Of a stretch of DNA of 29,988 nt, positions 7,648-16,663 are shown piece by piece (position 1 is the first letter of the stretch; the number at the start of each line of letters is the position of its first letter). Location: NCBI GenBank assembly GCA_041484195.1, contig JBGPHC010000041.1:1-29988 (forward strand), written 5' to 3'. Origin of the DNA: PSRI01 sp041484195. Lineage in GTDB: Bacteria > Bacteroidota > Bacteroidia > Chitinophagales > Chitinophagaceae. Both the position numbers and the translations under genes were made by a program. The notes beneath the pieces are model-generated. The model saw only the letters and a list, made by a program, of their open reading frames with translations. It searched no databases and was not told where the DNA came from.

Positions 7648-10359
7648 ATGCCCACCATATTCATAGACGATAAGCCTTATGAGGTAAAAGCCGGCAAGAA
7701 CCTGCTGGAGGCCTGCCTCTCGCTGGGGCTCGACCTTCCCTATTTTTGCTGGCATCCGGCCCTGGGCAGTGTTGGCGCCTGCCGTCAATGCGCGGTATCA
7801 GTATATAAGGATGGCGATGACCAGAACGGCCGATTAGTAATGGGCTGCATGGAGGGTGTGAGGGATGGATTACATTTATCCATTACCGATAAGAATTCAA
7901 GGGGGTTCCGCAAGCAGGTCATTGAATGGCTGATGACCAATCATCCGCACGACTGTCCAGTCTGTGACGAAGGCGGAAGTTGCCATCTGCAGGATATGAC
8001 TGTGATGACCGGTCACGACTATCGCAGGTTTCGTTATAAGAAAAGGACTTACAAGAATCAATACCTCGGCCCCTTTATCTACCACGAAATGAACCGCTGC
8101 ATTCAATGCTACCGCTGCGTGAGGTTTTACCGTGACTATGCCGGTGGCGAGGACCTCAACGTTTTTGCCGCTCATAACCACGTGTATTTCGGAAGGGAAA
8201 AAGATGGCGTATTGGAGAGTCCCTTCAGCGGTAATTTGGCAGAAGTTTGTCCCACTGGAGTGTTTACAGACAAAATGCTCCGGGAACATTATACCCGAAA
8301 ATGGGACCTCACCATGGCCCCTTCCATTTGCACCCATTGCAGCCTGGGATGCAATATTACCGCCGGTGAAAGATATGGTGAATTACGATCCATTTCCAAT
8401 CGCTATAACGGCGAGGTGAATGGCTATTTTCTGTGCGACCGTGGCCGCTTTGGCTATGATTTTGTAAATAGTGAAAACCGGGTTACTAAACCGCTCTTAC
8501 GGAACAGGGTAGGCGAAGCCGTTGATGAAAAGGCTTTAATGGACCATCTCAAAACCCTGTTCGCTACGAATCGCTTCATGGGCATCGGTTCCCCGCGGGC
8601 TTCTGTGGAAAGCAATTTCGCGCTTATGGAACTTGTGGGAAAGGATTATTTCTTCAGCGGGATGAGCGAGAATGAGAACCTCCATACCAAGCTCATCGTA
8701 AAGATCCTTCAAAACGGATTCCTTCATTCCGCTTCCCTCAGAGATGTGCAGCAGGCCGACGCGGTATTGATCCTTGGCGAAGACGTTTGGAACTCGGCGC
8801 CCATGCTGGCCCTCTCGGTGCGGCAGGCCATTCTGAAATCCGCTGCCAGGGAAGCGTTGGAACACACTCCGCTTCCCGAATGGCATGACGCGGCCGTAAA
8901 AGAACTCGTTCAGGAGGAGAGAGGATACCTGGCCAATATTACGGTGGCTGGTTCTGAATTGGATTCGCTGGCAGATGAAGCCTTGCATGCTCCACCTGAT
9001 GAAATCGCCCGCCTTGGATATGCCATCGCGCATATAATAGATCCTGAATCTCCTGCTGTGAAAAACGCGGATGAACAAACGCTTTCCAGGGCAGCGGAAA
9101 TCGCGGCCCGCCTGCAAAAGGCGAAACGAGTTGTGGTAATAAGCGGGACCTCCGCCTGCAATGAACCACTCATTAAAGCAGCGAACAATATTGCCATGGC
9201 CCTGAACCAGGCAGACAGGAAAGCTGATATCACTTACGTAACGCAGGATTCCAATAGCATGGGATTGGGCATGATGCAGGCTTTCGGTCTGGACAAGGCG
9301 ATCGAAAGGTCTGAACGTGAAGAAAACCTATCCCTGATCATTCTGGAAATAGATATTTACAGGACCCTTCCCGCCAATATCGCCGACAAATTCCTTAGCA
9401 GGTTCAAACATATCATTGTTCTGGATCATCTGCATAATCTTACTACCGGTAAGGCTCATGTGCTGATTCCATCCGCGAGTTTTGCCGAAGCAGACGGAAC
9501 GCTGGTCAACAATGAAGGCCGTGCCCAGAGTTTTTTCCAGGTATTTGTACCCGCGAGCCCTTTCGTGAAGGAAGCATGGCGATGGCTTTATGCCATCAAA
9601 GGGCTCCAGGCTCCCGCCGTCAATGGAGCGGAACCGCACCCCGACATGATCCTCGGCCTCCTCGAAAAGGTGCTGCCGGAATTTGCGGGCATCAGCAAGG
9701 TTTCACCGCCTCATGATTTCAGGATTAACGGGCAACGCATACCGAGAGAACCCAAGCGATATAGCGGTCGCACTGCCATGCTTGCAAACATAGCCGTGAG
9801 TGAACCTAGGCCAGCACAGGATGAAGATTCCCCATTATCATATACCATGGAGGGATTCGATGGCATTCCACCCTCTTCCCTGATCCCATTCTTCTGGTCT
9901 CCGGGATGGAATTCCATTCAATCCGTAAATAAATACCAACAGGAAACCGGAGGACCGCTCAAGGGAGGGGACCCTGGAGTTCGCTTATTCAAGGCCGTTA
10001 ATAAGAACAAGACTTATTTCGAACATATTCCCCATCCATTTTCGACAAAGCCAGATCATTTATTACTCTTACCGCAATTTCATCTTTTTGGGTCTGGCGA
10101 AATGAGCATGTATAGCAAGCCCATTGCCGAATTTGCGCCCGATTCTTATGCGGCATTGTCTGCCAAAGACGCCGAACAGATGGGGTTGAAGGACGGATCG
10201 ATGATAACCATCAATATTGGCGAAAAGAATATCGCATTGCCGGTGGCGGTGCACAGGGCCATTTGCAGGGGCATTCTTTTGCTCCCGGCAGGGCTTTCTG
10301 AATCAATGGGTGCTGGATGGGGTACCTGGACAAAAATTAATTATAATGGCCAATCTTAA
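7648..10359 (+). CDS. nuoG: NADH-quinone oxidoreductase subunit G
   Basis: This 903-residue subunit carries most of the iron-sulfur wire. The N-terminal ferredoxin domain has Cys34, Cys45, Cys48 and Cys67 (cluster N1b). HDCPVCDEGGSC gives the His-containing N5 site (Cys103, 106, 112). Cys151, 154, 157 and 201 bind N4. Cys228, 231, 235 and 263 form the extra cluster N7, known from E. coli and Thermus but absent from mitochondrial enzymes. A long molybdopterin-oxidoreductase-like domain follows, without obvious cofactor function in this family. Length and local sequence, such as GIGSPRASVESNFAL (about 311-325), are strikingly like E. coli NuoG (908 residues). Only 12 bases separate it from nuoH. 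Confidence 0.97.
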   Translation: MPTIFIDDKPYEVKAGKNLLEACLSLGLDLPYFCWHPALGSVGACRQCAVSVYKDGDDQNGRLVMGCMEGVRDGLHLSITDKNSRGFRKQVIEWLMTNHPHDCPVCDEGGSCHLQDMTVMTGHDYRRFRYKKRTYKNQYLGPFIYHEMNRCIQCYRCVRFYRDYAGGEDLNVFAAHNHVYFGREKDGVLESPFSGNLAEVCPTGVFTDKMLREHYTRKWDLTMAPSICTHCSLGCNITAGERYGELRSISNRYNGEVNGYFLCDRGRFGYDFVNSENRVTKPLLRNRVGEAVDEKALMDHLKTLFATNRFMGIGSPRASVESNFALMELVGKDYFFSGMSENENLHTKLIVKILQNGFLHSASLRDVQQADAVLILGEDVWNSAPMLALSVRQAILKSAAREALEHTPLPEWHDAAVKELVQEERGYLANITVAGSELDSLADEALHAPPDEIARLGYAIAHIIDPESPAVKNADEQTLSRAAEIAARLQKAKRVVVISGTSACNEPLIKAANNIAMALNQADRKADITYVTQDSNSMGLGMMQAFGLDKAIERSEREENLSLIILEIDIYRTLPANIADKFLSRFKHIIVLDHLHNLTTGKAHVLIPSASFAEADGTLVNNEGRAQSFFQVFVPASPFVKEAWRWLYAIKGLQAPAVNGAEPHPDMILGLLEKVLPEFAGISKVSPPHDFRINGQRIPREPKRYSGRTAMLANIAVSEPRPAQDEDSPLSYTMEGFDGIPPSSLIPFFWSPGWNSIQSVNKYQQETGGPLKGGDPGVRLFKAVNKNKTYFEHIPHPFSTKPDHLLLLPQFHLFGSGEMSMYSKPIAEFAPDSYAALSAKDAEQMGLKDGSMITINIGEKNIALPVAVHRAICRGILLLPAGLSESMGAGWGTWTKINYNGQS

Positions 10360-10371
10360 AAAATATTCGCA

Positions 10372-11331
10372 ATGACCGTAATGCAACATGTCTGGATCGT
10401 ACTGGGTGTACTGTTTGTACTGTTGAACATCGCAGCGGGATTGATTTGGCTGGAGCGCAGGATGCTCGCCGTTTGGCAGGACAGACTCGGCCCCAACCGG
10501 GCAGGTCCATTGGGCATATTGATTGTTTTAGCGGATACTCTCAAATTATTTTTTAAAGAAGACTGGATCCCTCCTTTCGCGGATAAGGGCATTTTTGTTC
10601 TGGCGCCTGCCATCGTAGTTGGCAGCGTCTTAATGACCTTCGTAATCATCCCTTTTAGTCCGCACATCGTGGTGGCGGACCTGAATGTGGGCATTCTCTT
10701 CTTCCTGGCCATGTCATCTTTGGGTGTGTATAGCATCGTGCTGGGTGGCTGGGCCTCCAATAACAAATATTCCCTGCTTGGAGCGCTGCGTGGCGCATCC
10801 CAGATGATCTCCTATGAAGTGTTCATGGGCCTTTCCCTGATGGGTGTAGTGATGCTGACAGGTTCCTTCAGCCTGGGAGATATTGTTGCAGCTCAGAAAA
10901 ATGTGTGGTTCGTATTCACGCAACCACTGGGCTTTATCATTTTTCTGATTGCGGGCATCGCGGAAACACATCGTTTACCATTTGACATACCCGAAGCAGA
11001 AAGTGAATTGGTGGCAGGATATCATGCGGAATATTCGGGTATGAAATTCGGCATGTTCTTCATAGGCGAATACCTGGGTATCACTATGATTTCCGCCATG
11101 ACCGTGGTATTGTTTTTCGGCGGATGGGCCGGGCCGTCATTTTTGCCTCCGGTGCTCTGGTTTACCATCAAGACTTTCGCTTTCATCCTCCTGTTCATAC
11201 TGTTACGGGCTTCGCTCCCCCGTCCACGTTATGATCAATTGATGGAATATGGATGGAAGGTCCTTTTACCTCTTGTCCTGATCAACCTGATGGTTACCGG
11301 CGCAGTGGCTCTTTGGTTGCGAGGAGGCTGA
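10372..11331 (+). CDS. nuoH: NADH-quinone oxidoreductase subunit H
   Basis: NuoH is the membrane subunit that forms the quinone tunnel and links it to the proton channels. It has about eight hydrophobic segments in 319 residues. LERRMLAVWQDRLGPNRAGP (27-46) and the acidic loop ETHRLPFDIPEAESELVAGY (198-217) contain the conserved charged residues. EYSGMKFGMFFIGEY and RASLPRPRYDQLM follow as in E. coli. A nearby ATG three codons downstream could also serve as the start. The 92-base gap to nuoI contains the palindrome TTTGAATGTTCAAA at 11389-11402. Confidence 0.97.
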   Translation: MTVMQHVWIVLGVLFVLLNIAAGLIWLERRMLAVWQDRLGPNRAGPLGILIVLADTLKLFFKEDWIPPFADKGIFVLAPAIVVGSVLMTFVIIPFSPHIVVADLNVGILFFLAMSSLGVYSIVLGGWASNNKYSLLGALRGASQMISYEVFMGLSLMGVVMLTGSFSLGDIVAAQKNVWFVFTQPLGFIIFLIAGIAETHRLPFDIPEAESELVAGYHAEYSGMKFGMFFIGEYLGITMISAMTVVLFFGGWAGPSFLPPVLWFTIKTFAFILLFILLRASLPRPRYDQLMEYGWKVLLPLVLINLMVTGAVALWLRGG

Positions 11332-11388
11332 TTTGCATTTCAGGCCGGTGGATGACATTGAAGATTGGGATTTGATACCGGAGCGCAG

Positions 11389-11402
11389 TTTGAATGTTCA
11401 AA
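11389..11402 (+). other. Palindrome in the nuoH-nuoI spacer
   Basis: TTTGAATGTTCAAA has 6-bp perfect arms around TG, 22 bases before the nuoI start. It could be a binding site or chance; nothing else supports it. Confidence 0.2.
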
Positions 11403-11423
11403 GAATACTAAAAAATATATTCT

Positions 11424-11939
11424 ATGTTCAGTCATTTCCGAACCATTTGGTTGACTTTCCTGCACATGTTTCACAAGAGGGCAACCATTGAGTATCCTGA
11501 GGAAAGAGCTCCTTTACATCCGAGGTGGAAGGGTAGGATCGTGCTGACGGAAGATCCCGATGGTGGAGAAAGATGCGTGGGGTGCTATTTATGTGCCGCT
11601 GCCTGTCCCGTTGATTGCATTTCACTGCAGGCTACTGAGGACGAAAACGGCCGGCGCTATCCCGAATTTTTTCGCATCAATTTTTCCAGGTGCATTTACT
11701 GTGGCTATTGTGAAGAAGCCTGCCCCACTTATGCCATCCAGCTCATTCCGGATTTTGAAATGGCAGAATATAAACGGCAGGACCTTGTTTTTGAAAAAGA
11801 AGACCTGCTTATCAAGAGTCAGGGAAAATACCCTGGATATAATTTTTATAAAGTGGCGGGTCTGGATGTAGGCGTGAAGCAAAAAGGCCAGGGAAAAATG
11901 GAAGAAAGCCCTGTGGATATTCATAGCCTGCTCCCCTGA
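11424..11939 (+). CDS. nuoI: NADH-quinone oxidoreductase subunit I
   Basis: NuoI is a ferredoxin-type subunit bridging NuoG and NuoB through two [4Fe-4S] clusters, N6a and N6b. The ligands are Cys51, 54, 57 (with Cys100) and Cys90, 93, 96 (with Cys61), in the motifs CVGCYLCAAACP and CIYCGYCEEACP. The 171-residue protein keeps the amphipathic N-terminus that anchors it to the membrane arm. It also has an E. coli-like C-terminal tail ending in SLLP. It sits in the standard operon position. Confidence 0.97.
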   Translation: MFSHFRTIWLTFLHMFHKRATIEYPEERAPLHPRWKGRIVLTEDPDGGERCVGCYLCAAACPVDCISLQATEDENGRRYPEFFRINFSRCIYCGYCEEACPTYAIQLIPDFEMAEYKRQDLVFEKEDLLIKSQGKYPGYNFYKVAGLDVGVKQKGQGKMEESPVDIHSLLP

Positions 11940-12000
11940 GTAATGAGTGGAGTCTTTCTATTAACTAAGAGAAAATCATGAGTGGGATAAAATAAAAAAA

Positions 12001-12585
12001 ATGAACTTGCTTTTCTACCTGTCGGCTTCTATTTCCATCATCGCAACCCTGATGGTGATAACCCGTTATCATCCCATTCATGCATTGTTATACCTGGTCG
12101 TATCATTTTTGTCGGTGGCCATGGTCTTTCTCAGCCTGGGAGCTCCCTTCATCGCGGCCCTGGAAGTGATCATCTATGCCGGAGCCATTATGGTATTATT
12201 CATTTTTGTGGTGATGATGCTCAACCTGGGAGGGGATACGGCACTTCAGGAAAAACATTGGCTACAGCCCGGGATTTGGTTGGGACCTTCATTGCTTGTA
12301 TTGATCCTGCTGGTTGAATTGGTGATTCTCCTCATCAGGGGAAATACGCCGGAAATGGAGATTTCCGTGGTGGATGCAAGGAAAGTGTCAATGGCGCTTT
12401 ATGGTAAATATATTATCGCGGTTGAATTGACGGGATTCCTGCTAATGGCCGGGATCGTGGGCGCGGCCCATATCGGCAAGCACCAGCGAAAATTATTACA
12501 TCGTTTCCTTATTGAAGAAGAAAAAGCGGAGTCATCGATTATCCTTGAAGAGCATCCCAAACCGGTTGCGAATATGGAAGATTAA
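12001..12585 (+). CDS. nuoJ: NADH-quinone oxidoreductase subunit J
   Basis: NuoJ is a membrane subunit with five predicted hydrophobic segments within the first 155 residues; its third helix takes part in conformational coupling. The signature segment ALEVIIYAGAIMVLFIFVVMML (about 52-73) is present. The charged tail (about 160-194) is predicted to be soluble. The start follows an A-rich tract with no Shine-Dalgarno sequence. A 117-base gap precedes nuoK. Confidence 0.95.
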   Translation: MNLLFYLSASISIIATLMVITRYHPIHALLYLVVSFLSVAMVFLSLGAPFIAALEVIIYAGAIMVLFIFVVMMLNLGGDTALQEKHWLQPGIWLGPSLLVLILLVELVILLIRGNTPEMEISVVDARKVSMALYGKYIIAVELTGFLLMAGIVGAAHIGKHQRKLLHRFLIEEEKAESSIILEEHPKPVANMED

Positions 12586-12702
12586 GCCAGGAATTAGAAT
12601 ATGCATGGCTTGCAATTTTTGAATTGAATTCTTTTTCCGAACGCATAAATAAATGTCCGCTATCCTTATACTGCCTTTCATTTTCAAATAAACCTGCAGA
12701 TC

Positions 12703-13020
12703 ATGACAACCATGAATGCTCAAATTGTGCTAATAGTTGCGGCCATACTCTTCGTATTGGGACTCATTGGTGTGCTGACCAGGAAGAACGTGATATTCAT
12801 GTTGCTCTCCATCGAGATCATGCTTAATGCGGCAGGACTGGCCTTTATTGCAGCGGGCGCCAAATGGGGACAACCAGACGGCCAGATCATGTTCCTGTTT
12901 ATTCTGGCAATGACGGCTTCCGAAGTTTCAGTAGGCCTGGCCCTGGTATTGCAAATTCAACACCAGCACAAGACAATGGATGTCGAGCAGCTGGCTGGTC
13001 TAAGAGATGAGGAAATATAA
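12703..13020 (+). CDS. nuoK: NADH-quinone oxidoreductase subunit K
   Basis: NuoK is a small three-helix membrane subunit related to MrpC. The conserved glutamates of the proton path are seen in LLSIEIMLNAAGL (second helix, about residue 38) and in MTASEVSVGLAL (third helix, about residue 74). The 105-residue length is typical. An in-frame ATG at 12712 is an alternative start that agrees better with the E. coli N-terminus. Confidence 0.95.
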   Translation: MTTMNAQIVLIVAAILFVLGLIGVLTRKNVIFMLLSIEIMLNAAGLAFIAAGAKWGQPDGQIMFLFILAMTASEVSVGLALVLQIQHQHKTMDVEQLAGLRDEEI

Positions 13021-13140
13021 CATGACGGAAATGAATACGGCTTTGGAAAAAAATGATGATTGATTTTGGGCAGAATTTATTGTAGCCAAAGATGAGGTGA
13101 AGAAATTCAATTCTAATAAAAGAGTACCATTCCAATTATT

Positions 13141-15030
13141 ATGAACCAATTATTAATATTGATTCCTGGATTGCCGCTGCTGGGTTTCCTGGTCTTGTCA
13201 CTGGCGGGCAGACCTCTGTCAAAACCCGTCATTGCATGGATCGGCGCTGGAGTTATTTGTTTGTCGGCAGTACTTACAATAATTCTGGCTGTCCAATTCT
13301 TTCAATCATCTTCCGCGAATCCTGTCTACCAGGTGATGCTCTGGCAATGGATGAAGGTTGGAAGTTTTAGCTGTTCCTTCAGCCTCAGGGTGGACGCTCT
13401 TACGCTGGCATTCTTATTCATTATCACTTTTGTTGGTGCTCTCATACATATATACTCCACCGCCTTCATGAAACAGGATCGAGATTATGCGCGATTTTTC
13501 GCTTCCATGAATTTGTTTGTATGCGCCATGCTGCTGCTGGTAATGGCAGACAATCTGGTCTTGCTATATCTGGGATGGGAAGGAGTCGGGCTTTGCAGCT
13601 ATTTGCTAATAGGTTTCTGGTATGAAAACCCAGCCAATTGCAATGCGGCCAGAAAGGCTTTTATTGTTACACGTGTTGGCGACACTGCCATGGCCATAGG
13701 TTTATTCTTATTGTTCAGGGAACTGGGTACTCTTAATATTCCCGATATTCTGTCTCAGTCACCAGCCTATTTTGAAGTGGGAAGTTCCAATATCAATTGG
13801 ATCGCCCTCTTGTTGCTGCTTGGGGGCATGGGGAAATCAGCGCAGCTTCCCTTACAGACATGGCTACCCGATGCGATGGCCGGGCCTTCTCCGGTCAGCG
13901 CCCTGATACATGCAGCCACCATGGTCACGGCCGGGGTGTACCTGATAGCCAGGATGTACGTGGTTTTTCAACTTTCTCCTGTAGCCATGGAAGCCACCGC
14001 AATTGTAGGCGCCGTCACTTTGTTGGTAGCCGGCTGCAGTGCCATGGTTCAGACAGATATCAAGCGTGTTCTTGCATATTCCACCATGAGCCAGATTGGA
14101 TACATGTTCCTGGCACTGGGCGTGGGAGCATGGAGCGCCGGGATATTTCATTTCTTCATTCATGCATTCTTCAAAGCCCTCCTCTTTCTCGCGGCGGGAG
14201 CCGTGATTGAGTCCCTGCACCATGAACACAATATGTTTAAAATGGGAGGCTTAAAGAATAAACTGCCCGTAGTATTCTGGACCTTCCTTATTGGCGCCAC
14301 CGCCCTGGCCGCTTTGCCCCTTGTTAGTTCGGGGTTTTATAGCAAGGACCAGATTCTTTGGTATGCCTGGAGTTCCGTGAATGGCAATCCGGTCCTCTGG
14401 TCTGCGGCATTATTTGGAGCTCTTGTCACGGCATTCTATACAACCCGACTCATGCTGGTAACTTTTTGGGGAGAGATGAAGACTCATGTCAGCAGTTATC
14501 CTCCAAAATTGATGACCATTCCATTGGTGGTGTTAGCATTTTTTTCCCTAACCGCGGGATTCATTGAATGGCCTCATAACCTTTTGCATGTTCAATTATT
14601 CTCCCATTTTGTGGAGACAGTATTGCCAACTGCGGTTCTTAAAGATGCCTTGCCTCCGGAGATTTTGTTCCAGACAATCGCAGCGGTCACAATGCTACTT
14701 GGACTCTACGCCGGATATATTCTCTATTACCGGAAACCAGGTTTGGTACCCAGGATGCAGCGATCTCCTTACCTGAAAGACATCAGGGATTTCTTTTTTG
14801 CTGGATGGGGATTTGATTATTTGTATGATGCAGTCCTGGTGAAGCCCTATGAGTGGATAACCAGGATCAACAAATCAGATTTCTTCGACAGCATATATAA
14901 CGGCATAGCACAGTTGAATGTCCGCCTCAACCGGCTCCTTTCAGGCACGCAAAATGGATCACTTCGCTGGTATGTGGCAGGTGTATTAATTGGAATCTTA
15001 TTCATCTTAACCTTACAAATTCTGTTATGA
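13141..15030 (+). CDS. nuoL: NADH-quinone oxidoreductase subunit L
   Basis: NuoL is the distal antiporter-like proton pump of complex I, with the long lateral helix at its C-terminus. The 629-residue protein shows the key channel residues Glu147 in LGWEGVGLCSYLLIGFW and Lys232 in GKSAQLPLQTWLPDAMAGP. About fourteen hydrophobic segments precede the C-terminal lateral helix and final membrane segment. Its stop overlaps the nuoM start by four bases (ATGA), the only overlap in the operon, so the two pumps are probably translationally coupled. Confidence 0.97.
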   Translation: MNQLLILIPGLPLLGFLVLSLAGRPLSKPVIAWIGAGVICLSAVLTIILAVQFFQSSSANPVYQVMLWQWMKVGSFSCSFSLRVDALTLAFLFIITFVGALIHIYSTAFMKQDRDYARFFASMNLFVCAMLLLVMADNLVLLYLGWEGVGLCSYLLIGFWYENPANCNAARKAFIVTRVGDTAMAIGLFLLFRELGTLNIPDILSQSPAYFEVGSSNINWIALLLLLGGMGKSAQLPLQTWLPDAMAGPSPVSALIHAATMVTAGVYLIARMYVVFQLSPVAMEATAIVGAVTLLVAGCSAMVQTDIKRVLAYSTMSQIGYMFLALGVGAWSAGIFHFFIHAFFKALLFLAAGAVIESLHHEHNMFKMGGLKNKLPVVFWTFLIGATALAALPLVSSGFYSKDQILWYAWSSVNGNPVLWSAALFGALVTAFYTTRLMLVTFWGEMKTHVSSYPPKLMTIPLVVLAFFSLTAGFIEWPHNLLHVQLFSHFVETVLPTAVLKDALPPEILFQTIAAVTMLLGLYAGYILYYRKPGLVPRMQRSPYLKDIRDFFFAGWGFDYLYDAVLVKPYEWITRINKSDFFDSIYNGIAQLNVRLNRLLSGTQNGSLRWYVAGVLIGILFILTLQILL

Positions 15031-16496
15031 TACTGGTGATGATGATAGGCATCTTAATTGTAGCCGGGCTCCTAAGCTGGTTGGTATCGCGCTGGAACAT
15101 CCAGGCTTCCAAGTGGATTTCATTGCTTGCGGTTACCATTGATTTCATCCTGACCTGTAATCTCTGGGCTCAGCACAGTGGCAATATCCCTGTGGGTGCA
15201 TCGGCCTGGCTCATTGACTATCACATCAAATGGATCCCGGATTTTGGTATCGGTTTTCACCTGGCAATGGATGGACTCAGCCTGGTGCTGCTGCTGCTCA
15301 CTTTTTTTCTGGGCATACTCTCGGTGCTCTGTTCCTGGAATGAAATCAGTGAAAAAACGGGATTCTATTATCTCAATCTCTTATGGACACTTGCGGGGAT
15401 TAGTGGTGTATTCGTAGCCATGGATCTCTTTCTTTTTTACTTCTTCTGGGAAGTCATGCTGATTCCGATGTTCTTTCTCATTGGGATCTGGGGAGGCGAC
15501 AGACGCAGGTACGCGGCTTACAAATTTTTCATATTCACGCAGGCGGGAGGTCTGCTGATGCTGATTTCCATCCTGGCTTTGTATTTTATACATGGTCAGC
15601 AAACGGGTAACTACTCTTATGATTATTTTGATTTGTTGGGAACCAAACTGGAACCGACCACCGCGAAATGGCTCATGTTTGGATTCCTGATTGCATTTGC
15701 CGTGAAATTGCCGGTAGTGCCACTCCATAACTGGTTGCCAGATGCGCATAGCGAAGCGCCTACGGCCGGGAGCCTGATACTGGCGGGTCTCTTACTCAAG
15801 ACCGGGGCCTATGGTATCCTTCGGTTCGTGCTGCCTTTGTTTCCCCAGGCTGCGGCAAGCATTGCATTCTGGGCCGTGTTGTTTGGCGTGATAGGAATTA
15901 TTTATGGAGCCATGCTGGCCTTCTCGCAAAATGATCTCAAACGACTGATAGCATATACTTCGGTGAGTCATATGGGTTTTGTATTGGTGGGGATATTCGC
16001 TTTTAGGGAAATAGCCATGCAGGGAGTGGTCATGCAAATGCTCACTCATGGAATCAGCACAGGTGCCCTATTCGTCTTGGCTGGAATGCTGAAGGAGCGA
16101 TTGCATACAAGAGACCTGGACCAGATGGGTGGTTTGTGGACAGCCATGCCTTCCATGGGAGGAGCGGCCCTGGTATTTACGATGGCTTCCCTGGGCCTGC
16201 CGGCTCTCGGAAATTTTGTGGCGGAATTTCTCATACTGTTGGGCGCCTTCCCGGTCTTCCCGGCACTAACGGTATTAGCTACCCTGGGACTTGTATTGTC
16301 GGCATTGTATTCTTTGAGATTGTTTCAGAAAGTCTTCCTGGGCCAGCGCCTCTCTAACACCCGTGTGAAAGATATGAGTGGAAGGGAGTCTCTAATCATG
16401 GCGGCATTGACCATTGCCATCATCCTGCTGGGATTGTATCCCCAGCCCGTAATAAATATGGTGAGGGCCATTACGCAGCAGTTGGTGATGATATAG
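15027..16496 (+). CDS. nuoM: NADH-quinone oxidoreductase subunit M
   Basis: NuoM is the middle antiporter-like proton-pumping subunit. Glu142 in FFWEVMLIPMFFLIGIWGG and Lys228 in AFAVKLPVVPLHNWLPDAH are the channel residues equivalent to Glu144 and Lys234 of E. coli NuoM. The 489-residue length is normal. It overlaps nuoL by four bases. A 167-base spacer without recognisable genes separates it from nuoN, unusually long for this junction. Confidence 0.97.
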   Translation: MILVMMIGILIVAGLLSWLVSRWNIQASKWISLLAVTIDFILTCNLWAQHSGNIPVGASAWLIDYHIKWIPDFGIGFHLAMDGLSLVLLLLTFFLGILSVLCSWNEISEKTGFYYLNLLWTLAGISGVFVAMDLFLFYFFWEVMLIPMFFLIGIWGGDRRRYAAYKFFIFTQAGGLLMLISILALYFIHGQQTGNYSYDYFDLLGTKLEPTTAKWLMFGFLIAFAVKLPVVPLHNWLPDAHSEAPTAGSLILAGLLLKTGAYGILRFVLPLFPQAAASIAFWAVLFGVIGIIYGAMLAFSQNDLKRLIAYTSVSHMGFVLVGIFAFREIAMQGVVMQMLTHGISTGALFVLAGMLKERLHTRDLDQMGGLWTAMPSMGGAALVFTMASLGLPALGNFVAEFLILLGAFPVFPALTVLATLGLVLSALYSLRLFQKVFLGQRLSNTRVKDMSGRESLIMAALTIAIILLGLYPQPVINMVRAITQQLVMI

Positions 16497-16663
16497 TGCC
16501 GGATCGGAAAAAAGAATGGGCCCGCGAAACTCATTTGGATTCTCCCGGGATTCCAGGTAATGACTAATGAAGATCCGAATGAAATGAATATCAGGAGACA
16601 GGTATTGATAATGGGACCCCTCAATGAATTTTCGCACACAGCGCTATTAACAAAGGAAATGCT

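Noticed and set aside
8536..9117. 193-residue minus-strand ORF inside nuoG
   Set aside because: Antisense shadow of nuoG; no motif and no start context.
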